From positions 1 through 14,055 of the forward strand of contig JANYAB010000094.1 of the NCBI GenBank assembly GCA_025355225.1: a DNA stretch of 14,055 nucleotides. The letters run 5' to 3'. Every line of letters begins with the position of its first letter. Position 1 is the stretch's first letter. Source of the stretch: Bacteroidota bacterium (GTDB taxonomy: Bacteria > Bacteroidota > Bacteroidia > Sphingobacteriales > Sphingobacteriaceae). A program made the translations under genes and the position numbers. Positions 7,350 through 14,055 of this stretch are shown here, piece after piece. The notes beneath the pieces were generated by a model that saw nothing but the letters and a program-made list of their open reading frames with translations, was not told the origin of the DNA and did not search any database.

Positions 7350-7964
7350 CTTTGAGTAAGCCGTAGAAAGTATAAACTCCCCAAAAAAAGATTTTTGATC
7401 GATAATCCTGTAACCATACTGCTCAAAATATTTTTCGACGTCAGGTAGCCGGGAGACCTCTATTTGGCAAATCATCCTGAAAAATAAGATCATTGATTTC
7501 AATAATATCTTTTGCCACCATTTGCCTGTCGGCCTGAAATCGGTATTCAGCCATACCCCCTTCGGTTTAAGGAGGGAATGGATATGGGCAAATACTTTTT
7601 GCAGGGTTTGTTCGGTAAAGTTGTCGAACAAAAAAGGGGTTATCACTACGTCATAATGTGCCTGGTCCTTTAGGTTTTCAACCGCCTCGTTGATATAGAT
7701 TACCTGGTTGCCCGCGGTTTTTCTTTTGCGCGAGAGCACCATCATTTTAGCTGATATTTCTACATAAGTTATTTTTAAACCCGAAGAATGGATGTTGGCT
7801 ATTTCTTCCAGTATCCAGCCCGTACCACCGCCAACTATCAGTATATCACTGCCCGCAGGGATATACTTCAACAAGTAAACCTGTGAGTTTATGATCGCCT
7901 GTCCATAGATCATCCGCGAAAGGCGATCATAGAACCACGCGGAATTGTCATAGTTGGCAGCCAT
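7332..7964 (-). CDS. Class I SAM-dependent methyltransferase
   Basis: A 210-residue protein with the Rossmann methyltransferase layout: motif I ILIVGGGTG (about 41-49), the ribose-binding acidic residue Glu69 at the end of strand 2 (ITYVEIS), YDVVITPFLFDNF as the post-motif IV region, and LLKPKGVWLNTDF near motif VI. The N-terminal YDNSAWFYDRLSRMIYG segment resembles that of UbiE/COQ5-like enzymes that act on small molecules, but the substrate is not determinable. The start at 7964 (MAANYDNSAWFYD) is preferred. A longer frame exists to 8057, but it would overlap the signal peptide of the divergent hydrolase and adds a Cys/Asn-rich stretch with no methyltransferase character. The last codons (TYEVS and stop) lie within the 13-bp inverted repeat. 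Confidence 0.88.
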   Translation of the reverse strand: MAANYDNSAWFYDRLSRMIYGQAIINSQVYLLKYIPAGSDILIVGGGTGWILEEIANIHSSGLKITYVEISAKMMVLSRKRKTAGNQVIYINEAVENLKDQAHYDVVITPFLFDNFTEQTLQKVFAHIHSLLKPKGVWLNTDFRPTGKWWQKILLKSMILFFRMICQIEVSRLPDVEKYFEQYGYRIIDQKSFFGEFILSTAYSKTYEVS

Positions 7965-8031
7965 TTTACTTAAGCGGTTATTTGAACTTTTGTTGTTATA
8001 TTTATTGCAACAGTCTGCAAAAGCATCGCAT

Positions 8032-9873
8032 ATGAAATCAATTTTTAACCGGATCATAGGTATAGCATTTTTATTGTTGAATTTGACTACTGCATTTGCC
8101 CAGCAAAGTAAACCCGAAGATAAGTATAACCGGCTGGAAGTGATGATACCAATGCGTGATGGCGTTAAACTGCATACCGTGATCTTTTCCCCAAAGGAGC
8201 AATCAGAAAAACTGCCTTTCCTGATGTCGAGAACGCCTTACGGTGTAAATAAATATCCAAGCCCTGAAAAATCCGGCTATATAAAAGACATGGCCGGGGA
8301 TGGCTACTTCTTTGTTTTCCAGGATATCAGGGGGCGGTACCTTTCTGAAGGAAAATATGAAATGCAGCGTTTTAGCAGGAATAAAAAAGACCCCAAAGCA
8401 ATTGATGAAAGCAGCGATACCTATGATACCATCGACTGGCTCCTGAAAACCATACCCAACAATAACGGAAAGGTGGGTATGTACGGCATTTCCTACGATG
8501 GATGGACAACCATCATAGCGGCCACCGACCCGCACCCGGCATTGAAAGCTGTTTCGGAACAGGCCACCCCATCGGATATGTTTTTGAACGATGACCTGCA
8601 CCATAATGGGGCCTTCCGATTAAGCTATGCTTTTGAGTATGCCTTTATGGAGGAAATATCAAAAACAGATTCTCTTTTTCAATTTGGTAATTATGACACT
8701 TACGACTGGTATTTAAAACTCGGACCATTGTCAAACATCAATAAAAAATATATGCATGGGGTTCTTCCAAGTTGGAATAGCTATGTTAAACATCCCAATT
8801 ATGATGATTTCTGGAAAAAACAATCATTGCCATACCGGCTGGATTCGCCACGGCTGGCTGTACAACATGTAAGCGGTTGGTGGGATCAGGAGGATATGGT
8901 TGGCCCGCAGTCAGCCTACAAGGTATTAGAAAAGAGGGATAAAAATCATCAGAACTTTATTGTAATGGGCCCATGGCGGCATGGCGGATGGGCAGGCGGA
9001 GATGGCAGCAGTTTGGGAAATATAAAATTTGATGTGGCTACCGGCACGTATTTCAGGAAGGAGATACAGGCCAAATGGTTTGCCTGGTACTTAAAAGGCA
9101 AGGGCGATGGTAATTTTGCCGAAGCAATCAGTTTTCAGACGGGTTCAAATCAATGGAAGAATTATACTGCTTGGCCGCCAAAAGAGGCAATTGTTAAAAA
9201 CATCTATTTCCATTCGAATGGCAAACTGTCTTTTGATAAGCCCTCTTCAACCGAAACAAGACCGTTTGATAGTTATGTGTCCGATCCGGCGAAACCTGTT
9301 CCGTACCGGGCAAGGCCCATTGAAGAAACCTACGGTCCCGGATCACGATGGTATTTCTGGCTTACCGAAGACCAGCGCTTTGTGCAAAACCGCCCGGATG
9401 TTTTAAGCTGGGAAACAGATGCGCTTACCGAAGATATAACCGTAACAGGCAACCCCATGGCCAAATTTTTCGCTGCCACATCAGGCAGTGATGCAGATTG
9501 GGTGGTAAAGCTGATAGATGTTTATCCGCGGGAATATAAAAAGGAACTAAAAATGTCGGGTTATGAGCTGATGATCGCTGATGATGTGCTTAGGGGCAGA
9601 TTCAGGAACAGTTTCTCAAAGCCAGAGCCTGTTACGCCGGGCAAAGTGGAAGAATACACTATTGACCTGCATGGCGTCGATCATGTATTTAAGAAAGGCC
9701 ATAAGATCATGGTACAAATACAAAGCACCTGGTTCCCGATCATCGACCGCAACCCGCAAAAATATGTGCCGAATATATTTGAAGCAAAAGAAAGCGATTA
9801 CCAGATGGCAACGCAAAAGGTGTTTCATTCTGTGGGTTTTCCATCGTGTATTAGTTTGCCGGTGGTGCAGTAG
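8032..9873 (+). CDS. Secreted alpha-amino acid ester hydrolase-like S15/CocE family hydrolase
   Basis: The 613-residue product starts with signal peptide MKSIFNRIIGIAFLLLNLTTAFA, probably cleaved before QQ. This fixes the start at 8032 rather than an upstream in-frame ATG that overlaps the divergent gene. The alpha/beta-hydrolase core begins at MRDGVKLHTVIFSP. The triad is Ser154 (GISYDG), Asp285 (GWWDQED) and His317 (GPWRHG). The acidic residues Asp188 (NDDLHHNGAFR), Glu287 and Asp288 match the carboxylate cluster that alpha-amino acid ester hydrolases use to bind the substrate's alpha-ammonium group. The C-terminal part (about 400-613) is the beta jelly-roll of S15 proteins, with ITVTGNPMAKFFAATSGSDADWVVKLIDVYP. 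Such enzymes hydrolyse or transfer alpha-amino acyl esters and amides, including beta-lactams with alpha-amino side chains. The acyl preference here is inferred, not shown. Confidence 0.92.
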   Translation: MKSIFNRIIGIAFLLLNLTTAFAQQSKPEDKYNRLEVMIPMRDGVKLHTVIFSPKEQSEKLPFLMSRTPYGVNKYPSPEKSGYIKDMAGDGYFFVFQDIRGRYLSEGKYEMQRFSRNKKDPKAIDESSDTYDTIDWLLKTIPNNNGKVGMYGISYDGWTTIIAATDPHPALKAVSEQATPSDMFLNDDLHHNGAFRLSYAFEYAFMEEISKTDSLFQFGNYDTYDWYLKLGPLSNINKKYMHGVLPSWNSYVKHPNYDDFWKKQSLPYRLDSPRLAVQHVSGWWDQEDMVGPQSAYKVLEKRDKNHQNFIVMGPWRHGGWAGGDGSSLGNIKFDVATGTYFRKEIQAKWFAWYLKGKGDGNFAEAISFQTGSNQWKNYTAWPPKEAIVKNIYFHSNGKLSFDKPSSTETRPFDSYVSDPAKPVPYRARPIEETYGPGSRWYFWLTEDQRFVQNRPDVLSWETDALTEDITVTGNPMAKFFAATSGSDADWVVKLIDVYPREYKKELKMSGYELMIADDVLRGRFRNSFSKPEPVTPGKVEEYTIDLHGVDHVFKKGHKIMVQIQSTWFPIIDRNPQKYVPNIFEAKESDYQMATQKVFHSVGFPSCISLPVVQ

Positions 9874-9919
9874 AATGCCTTTAATAAGGTTGTCAAAATT
9901 GGTTTTTAAATTTATCAAC

Positions 9920-10231
9920 ATGAAAATAATAAGAGTCCAATACACCACGACGCTGGAATATGCTGCCACGAACCAGGAAAACATCAGGAAAATAACGGAT
10001 GAGTTGAAGGCGATCAATCACCCCGGCGTTAAATATGCCGCTTATTTACTGCCCGATGGAAAAACATTTATGCATTTTGACCAATTTGAAGACGAAGAGG
10101 CCCACCAGTTTTTGACGGAGCTGGAATCGTTCAAAAAATTCTCGACTGATTTATGGGCAAGCGGATTGGAGGTAGAACCAAAATTGGAATTGCCGGCTTT
10201 AGTGGCGGCGTCCTTTGACTTTTTTGGGTAG
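9920..10231 (+). CDS. Small dimeric alpha/beta-barrel (ABM-like) protein
   Basis: A 103-residue protein starting MKIIRVQYTT. The order strand (IIRVQYTT), helix (AATNQENIRKITDELKAI), strand pair (VKYAAYLLPDGKTFMHFDQF), helix (EAHQFLTELESFKKFSTDLW), then a C-terminal strand, is that of the ferredoxin-like antibiotic biosynthesis monooxygenase superfamily. I recall similar unnamed proteins (VRYTVKPE...GLRYATFRL.DG.SFVH) in many bacteria. No cofactor or catalytic residue is evident. It follows the S15 hydrolase by 46 bases on the same strand, so the two may be co-transcribed, but the hydrolase is exported and this protein has no signal peptide. The reading frame remains open far upstream inside the hydrolase gene, but only the ATG at 9920 gives the family's N-terminus. 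Confidence 0.8.
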   Translation: MKIIRVQYTTTLEYAATNQENIRKITDELKAINHPGVKYAAYLLPDGKTFMHFDQFEDEEAHQFLTELESFKKFSTDLWASGLEVEPKLELPALVAASFDFFG

Positions 10232-10248
10232 ATAATTACAGGATTTTT

Positions 10249-11136
10249 TTATAAATGCACAGATATTAATCTAAATATTAGCACAAATACATATTGCAAT
10301 ATCAAAACCCCATCGAGGTAAAAGAAATAATAGTATTCATTTTTCTCCCGTTTTGATTTAAAGATGAGCCATCCTGTCAGTACAACTGTGATAGTTAATG
10401 CCCAAAAATCGGCACTGAAACCATTGTTTCTGAATAAAAAAAGCAATACCACATACCCAGCGAGCAGGACCTGGCAAAAGAGATAGGCGTTTTTTTCGCC
10501 CCAGCTCACCGGAATGGTTTTTAGACCTAATTGTTTATCCTCAAAGAGGTCGCGGATATCAAATGGTATGGCCAGGGCACCGATAAATAAAAACCGCTTG
10601 GCCAGCAGAATGGTTGTGTCCCTCATCGAAATTGTTGCCATTTGCATGGCCTGTGCTTCCAATACCGGCAGCAAACAGCAGCTCATTGTCCATACCAGTG
10701 TTATCATGAATAACTTTAGACCCGGGATGTTACGCAGCCCGAATTTTTGTTCGCCAACGCTAAATAAGGGGAGCCCATAGCCAAAGGAAATAACAGCCAA
10801 AAAGATCAGCAGTATTTTAGAAGCTCCGGATATCAAAAAGAATAAAGGTATCAGTGAGAGAAGAGAAACAATGGTAAGTGTGACCATCAGCCTGTAATGC
10901 GAAAAAAACCATCTTATACGTTTGTGTGATGATTTTTCAGGTTGCTTAGGCTTACTGATTAAAATGCAGAAATTGTAAATTCCAAGGGTTGACGTAAATA
11001 GTAAACCGAGAACGGAATAAACTGGTTTTGAACCGATAAGGTAGAAGGTGAGCAAACCTTGTGCTACCGCACATAACGACATGAAGATATTGCTAAAGAG
11101 CAAAAAATCAAATACGGGCTGTATTAGTTTTCTCAT
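10249..11136 (-). CDS. UbiA-like prenyltransferase-fold membrane protein lacking the first Asp motif
   Basis: A 295-residue, strongly hydrophobic protein with about eight or nine membrane segments. The region around residues 193-209 (D193-x-x-D196-x-x-x-D200, then LGLKTIP) is the second Asp-rich motif of the UbiA superfamily, and GLRNIPGLKLFMITLVW (133-149) is the usual segment in the middle. The first motif, normally NDxxDxxxD at the end of the second helix, is reduced to YNFCILISK (54-62): the Asn is kept but no Asp follows. Prenyl diphosphate binding through two Mg ions would need both motifs, so ordinary prenyltransfer is doubtful. The ATG at 11134-11136 is preferred to a TTG nine bases upstream. 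It is the third gene of a - strand run, 41 bases after a metallophosphoesterase. Confidence 0.78.
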   Translation of the reverse strand: MRKLIQPVFDFLLFSNIFMSLCAVAQGLLTFYLIGSKPVYSVLGLLFTSTLGIYNFCILISKPKQPEKSSHKRIRWFFSHYRLMVTLTIVSLLSLIPLFFLISGASKILLIFLAVISFGYGLPLFSVGEQKFGLRNIPGLKLFMITLVWTMSCCLLPVLEAQAMQMATISMRDTTILLAKRFLFIGALAIPFDIRDLFEDKQLGLKTIPVSWGEKNAYLFCQVLLAGYVVLLFLFRNNGFSADFWALTITVVLTGWLIFKSKREKNEYYYFFYLDGVLILQYVFVLIFRLISVHL

Positions 11137-11177
11137 ATTTTTCAACCAGAATATACAGCATTCCGTTTAACCTGGCT

Positions 11178-12440
11178 TCAGGCAGGTTTGCATTTTAACT
11201 CAAATATCGTAATCTCCGGCAATATTCCAAGCCTGCCGGGGTAACCTAAAAAGCCATAACCTACGTTGACATATAGCTGCTGACTACCCTGATGATAAAA
11301 ACCGGCCCATTCTTTATATATGTATTCCACCGGGCTCCATTGAAAATTTTCGGTTTGAACACCAAACTGCATACCATGGGTGTGGCCGGAAAACATCATG
11401 TCAATTTGCGGATAGTGCGGTAGTACCTGCGCCCGCCAGTGTGAAGGATCGTGGGAAAGAAGGAGCTTTACCGGCAGGTCATCCGTGTTTTTTGCAGCAA
11501 GGTCGAGCCTGCCGTATTTTGGAAACCTGCTTAATGAACCCCAGTTTTCAACACCAAGGATGCCAATTTCTTCGCCATTAACCTTTAACCGTCTGTTGGT
11601 ATTCATCAGCAGATCCCAGCCCATATTTTTATGGGTGGTCACCAGGTCATCGAGGTTTTTCTTTTTAGCAGCCTCGCTGGGCCAGTCGGCATAATCTCCG
11701 TAGTCGTGATTGCCGAGGGAAGAATAAACGCCAAGCGGTGCCTTTACTTTACTGAAAATATCCTGGTAGCCATCCATTTCGTTGGTGCGCTTGTTCACCA
11801 GGTCACCGGTAAAAAATATGAAATCGGGTTTTTCTTTCAGCAACATTTCAACTCCGCCCAATACTGCCTTTTTGTTGTAAAAGCTACCTGAATGGATATC
11901 CGATATTTGGCCAAGTTTAATGCCATCAAAAGCCTTCGGAAGGTTAGGTAGGTATAAAGTTCGGTGCTTGACCCTGTAATCATAAACGCCAGAAATAGTA
12001 CCATATGCCATTCCGGCTAAAGGAATAGCACCGGCGAGCAGTCCGGCCTTCATCAAAAATTCTGATCGGGGGATAGCAAAGGGATCCGGCTGACCGGAGG
12101 CTGTATCAGGTTTGGTTTTTTTGAACTTCCGCCTGATCGATATAAGTAACCTCCGCAGATCATCAACCAGTATAAAAGGTAAAAACATGATTTTTGCAAT
12201 TGCCAGCAGAAAGAACCCCAACATAAATGCCGCACGAAAACCCAGCCCAAGGTTCAGGAAAATACTCGCAAATATCCCTGTTATAAACGTAAAAGATACC
12301 GTCCAGAAGGTTATGGTAAATGATCGTTTTTGAGCAAACTTCCATTTTTTAAGACCAATGCGTATGCCGCCTATCAGGTACAAATCGGCCACCAGGAATC
12401 CGGCGCATATCATTAATATAGTGGGGATTTGCTCCTTCAT
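11178..12440 (-). CDS. Membrane-anchored metallophosphoesterase (YkuE/YaeI-like)
   Basis: A 420-residue protein. Residues 1-150 hold about four membrane segments (about 7-29, 42-67, 69-92 and 130-147). A charged loop at 93-125 precedes the fourth, which begins PRSEFLMKAGLLAGAIPLAG and looks like a twin-arginine motif with the second Arg lost. The catalytic domain (about 165-420) has every dimetal ligand: D181 and H183 (SDIHSG), D213 (GDLVN), N244 (GNHDYGD), H330 (LLSHDP), H353 and H355 (GHTHG). An intact, probably active phosphoesterase is expected, likely on the outer face of the inner membrane. Relatives with this architecture act on phospholipid or lipid A intermediates or are uncharacterised; I cannot choose. 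It follows the AAA+ gene by 47 bases. Confidence 0.93.
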   Translation of the reverse strand: MKEQIPTILMICAGFLVADLYLIGGIRIGLKKWKFAQKRSFTITFWTVSFTFITGIFASIFLNLGLGFRAAFMLGFFLLAIAKIMFLPFILVDDLRRLLISIRRKFKKTKPDTASGQPDPFAIPRSEFLMKAGLLAGAIPLAGMAYGTISGVYDYRVKHRTLYLPNLPKAFDGIKLGQISDIHSGSFYNKKAVLGGVEMLLKEKPDFIFFTGDLVNKRTNEMDGYQDIFSKVKAPLGVYSSLGNHDYGDYADWPSEAAKKKNLDDLVTTHKNMGWDLLMNTNRRLKVNGEEIGILGVENWGSLSRFPKYGRLDLAAKNTDDLPVKLLLSHDPSHWRAQVLPHYPQIDMMFSGHTHGMQFGVQTENFQWSPVEYIYKEWAGFYHQGSQQLYVNVGYGFLGYPGRLGILPEITIFELKCKPA

Positions 12441-12487
12441 CCTAATTAATTAAAAAGGTCGTTCCTTCAGGGGAGGCAAAGAGGGGC

Positions 12488-13990
12488 TTAATAGCGGTCA
12501 TCATCAATATCCAGATCATCATCAGGTTCCAGGTTGAACAGGCTGTTGAACATATCAGAAAACGCAAATCCGTTATCCAGGAAACCTTTATTTAATTGCG
12601 AAAACTCAGCCAAACCGTGCAATACAAATTCCATAAGCAGTAATTGCTGGTTGGCGCTTACCTTGGGATGCAGCCTTTTAACCAGATCTTTTAGCCCGGC
12701 AACTGAATTAAGCGCTCCTTTATATTCCTCAAAAGGCAGATCGTCATTCAGGAGGATGGTATTGCTATCGCTAAACCAGTTGATGATCTCGATATAAGGA
12801 TTAGGCGTCTTTGATTTCTTAACTTTCTCCGGATCTGGAAAAAACTGCAGCAACAAAGTTTTAACAGCTTTTCCTATCAGCATATTGGCTACTTTGGCCG
12901 GACCTTCGAGTTCTCCTTCGTACACCAGCTCAATTTTACCGGTAATGGCGGGGATCACACCCAGAAAATCAGATATCCGCACAAATGTGGACGCCTCCCG
13001 GTTGATGATCATGCGTCTTTCGGCATTGCTTACCAGGTTTTCATAAGCTGATATGGTTAACCGCGCTGATACTCCCGATTTTTTATCGATATATTCCGAA
13101 TTACGGGCCTCAAAAGCAATTTGCTCCACAAGGTCTTTAACCAGACCGTCAGCTTCAATAGATGCTTGTTGTTCAGGGGCCAAATAGGCTTCCTGCTGGG
13201 TTATTTTGCGCGATACTTCAACCGAACGCGGGTAATGCGTCAGTATCTGGCTTTCGATGCGGTCCTTTAACGGCGTTACAATAGCGCCGCGATTGGTATA
13301 ATCCTCCGGGTTGGCCGTAAAAATAAATTGGATATCGAGCGGCAGGCGCAATTTAAAACCACGTATCTGGATGTCCCTTTCCTGCAAAATATTAAATAAG
13401 GAAACTTGTATGCGTGCCTGGAGATCGGGCAACTCATTAATAACAAATATACCACGGTGTGAACGGGGGATCAGACCGAAATGGATAACCCGCTCATCAG
13501 AATAATTAAGCCTCATGGTAGCCGCCTTGATAGGGTCAACATCGCCGATCAGGTCGGCAACTGTCACATCGGGCGTGGCAAGCTTTTCGGTATAACGTTC
13601 TGAACGATGCATCCATGCGATAGGGGTATCATCGCCCTTGGTAGCTATCTCGTTATGACCGAACCACGAGATCGGCTTCAGCGGATCATCGTATAGCTCC
13701 GAGCCTTCAATATAGGGAACATATTCGTCCAGCAGATTAACCATCAACCGGGCTATGCGTGTTTTTGCCTGCCCGCGTAAGCCCAGCAGCAAAATATTAT
13801 GCCTCGACAAGATAGCCGTTTGAAGGTCGGGAATTACAGTATCTTCAAATCCTACTATCCCTTCAAACCCACCTTCTTTATTTTGAAGCTGTAATACCAG
13901 GTTTTGCCTTAACTCATCTTTAACCGACCTGCTTCTGTAATCCGTTTGTTTAAGCTGGCCTAAAGTTTTTATATCTAATAATTTAGTCAT
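12488..13990 (-). CDS. MoxR/Mg-chelatase-like AAA+ ATPase
   Basis: A 500-residue cytoplasmic ATPase. After an 'IVGFEDTVIPDLQTAIL' helix, Walker A is GLRGQAKT (70-77; Ala75 stands where Gly is usual), Walker B is GIFVINELPDL (Asn185-Glu186 instead of Asp-Glu) and sensor 1 is Asn227 in FTANPEDYTN. Next come the arginine-bearing TPLKDRIESQILTHYP segment and a helical C-terminal half. The NELPDL and TANPEDYTNRG signatures are, as I recall them, standard for this Mg-chelatase-I-like subgroup, so the Walker variants are a subfamily trait and not decay. The tail is acidic (LEPDDDLDIDDDRY). Such ATPases usually remodel or insert cofactors together with a von Willebrand factor A protein encoded next door; none lies downstream here. 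The start at 13990 is fixed by an in-frame stop two codons upstream. Confidence 0.93.
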   Translation of the reverse strand: MTKLLDIKTLGQLKQTDYRSRSVKDELRQNLVLQLQNKEGGFEGIVGFEDTVIPDLQTAILSRHNILLLGLRGQAKTRIARLMVNLLDEYVPYIEGSELYDDPLKPISWFGHNEIATKGDDTPIAWMHRSERYTEKLATPDVTVADLIGDVDPIKAATMRLNYSDERVIHFGLIPRSHRGIFVINELPDLQARIQVSLFNILQERDIQIRGFKLRLPLDIQFIFTANPEDYTNRGAIVTPLKDRIESQILTHYPRSVEVSRKITQQEAYLAPEQQASIEADGLVKDLVEQIAFEARNSEYIDKKSGVSARLTISAYENLVSNAERRMIINREASTFVRISDFLGVIPAITGKIELVYEGELEGPAKVANMLIGKAVKTLLLQFFPDPEKVKKSKTPNPYIEIINWFSDSNTILLNDDLPFEEYKGALNSVAGLKDLVKRLHPKVSANQQLLLMEFVLHGLAEFSQLNKGFLDNGFAFSDMFNSLFNLEPDDDLDIDDDRY

Positions 13991-14005
13991 TCGTCATTTA
14001 GTCAT
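13983..14005. repeat. TTAGTCAT repeats overlapping the AAA+ start codon
   Basis: TTAGTCAT occurs at 13983-13990 and 13998-14005, with a TCGTCAT copy between them. Read on the coding strand this is ATGACTAA, ATGACGA, ATGACTAA. The copy nearest the gene supplies its ATG and the first two codons (ATG ACT AA...). The other ATGs are out of frame or followed by stops. Confidence 0.75.
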
Positions 14006-14012
14006 TAGGTTT

Positions 14013-14044
14013 GCACATCTGCACATCTGCAAATTTGCACATTG
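14013..14044. repeat. Four 8-bp tandem units of GCACATCT type
   Basis: GCACATCT (14013), GCACATCT (14021), GCAAATTT (14029) and GCACATTG (14037) follow one another with an exact period of eight bases, upstream of the AAA+ gene. There is no clear promoter in the 65 bases between this gene and the window end, so its promoter may lie in or beyond this tract. Confidence 0.75.
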
Positions 14045-14055
14045 GTTATCTTACA

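Noticed and set aside
7954..8031. Upstream in-frame ATG for the S15 hydrolase
   Set aside because: Using it would place an odd Leu-rich stretch before a perfect signal peptide and overlap the methyltransferase start.
7965..8057. N-terminal extension of the methyltransferase to 8057
   Set aside because: It would overlap the signal peptide of the divergent hydrolase and has no methyltransferase character.
8203..8604. Antisense reading frame inside the S15 hydrolase, and similar frames inside the regulator and TPR genes
   Set aside because: They have no family resemblance and sit opposite well-supported conserved proteins.
9581..9919. Long upstream extension of the small ABM-like frame
   Set aside because: It lies within the S15 hydrolase gene in another frame and is Arg/Lys/Trp-rich, typical of an out-of-frame shadow.
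10232..10256. T-run between the convergent ABM-like and UbiA-like genes as a terminator
   Set aside because: There is a run of seven T but no stem before it on either strand.
11137..11145. TTG start for the UbiA-like gene
   Set aside because: The ATG at 11136 is three codons away and ATG is favoured; the protein is otherwise unchanged.
12441..12487. CCTTCAGGGGAGG spacer as a hairpin
   Set aside because: Only three or four pairs can form; it is too weak to call.

Overview
The window looks like chromosomal DNA from a Bacteroidota bacterium, most likely a member of the Sphingobacteriaceae such as Mucilaginibacter or Pedobacter. Four things point there: a DUF4286 protein, a MoxR-like ATPase with the NELPD form of Walker B, a promoter of the Bacteroidota type (TTG, 20 bases, TAnnTTTG) with no Shine-Dalgarno sequence, and gene boundaries filled with degenerate short repeats. 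The genus is an inference from overall protein character, not a database match. No rRNA, tRNA, CRISPR array, transposase or phage gene is visible, and no gap between genes exceeds about 160 bases.

Left part (1-2844): the 3' end of a metallophosphoesterase on the + strand converges with a - strand pair, a secreted tetratricopeptide-repeat protein followed by a DUF4286 protein. Middle part (2954-7268): a + strand operon with a recognisable promoter encodes a lipoprotein of the S9 prolyl-oligopeptidase family, a sensor histidine kinase with a large unrecognised periplasmic domain, and an OmpR/PhoB-type response regulator. The S9 lipoprotein has lost its catalytic Ser (now Gly) and His (now Lys) while its fold-level motifs are kept. 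It looks like a pseudo-peptidase adopted as a ligand-binding or sensory partner of the two-component system, and it is the strongest candidate for an undescribed system here.

Next (7321-10231): a perfect 13-bp inverted repeat lies over the 3' end of a - strand methyltransferase gene. The divergent + strand pair beyond it encodes a secreted S15/CocE hydrolase and a small ferredoxin-fold (ABM-like) protein. The hydrolase carries the full residue pattern of alpha-amino acid ester hydrolases (beta-lactam antibiotic acylases).

Right part (10249-13990): a - strand run of three genes, in transcription order a MoxR/Mg-chelatase-like AAA+ ATPase, a membrane-anchored metallophosphoesterase, and a UbiA-like membrane protein that lacks the first Asp-rich motif. 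Spacers of 41-47 bases make an operon plausible. The von Willebrand factor A partner expected beside such an ATPase is not downstream; it may lie upstream, outside the window.
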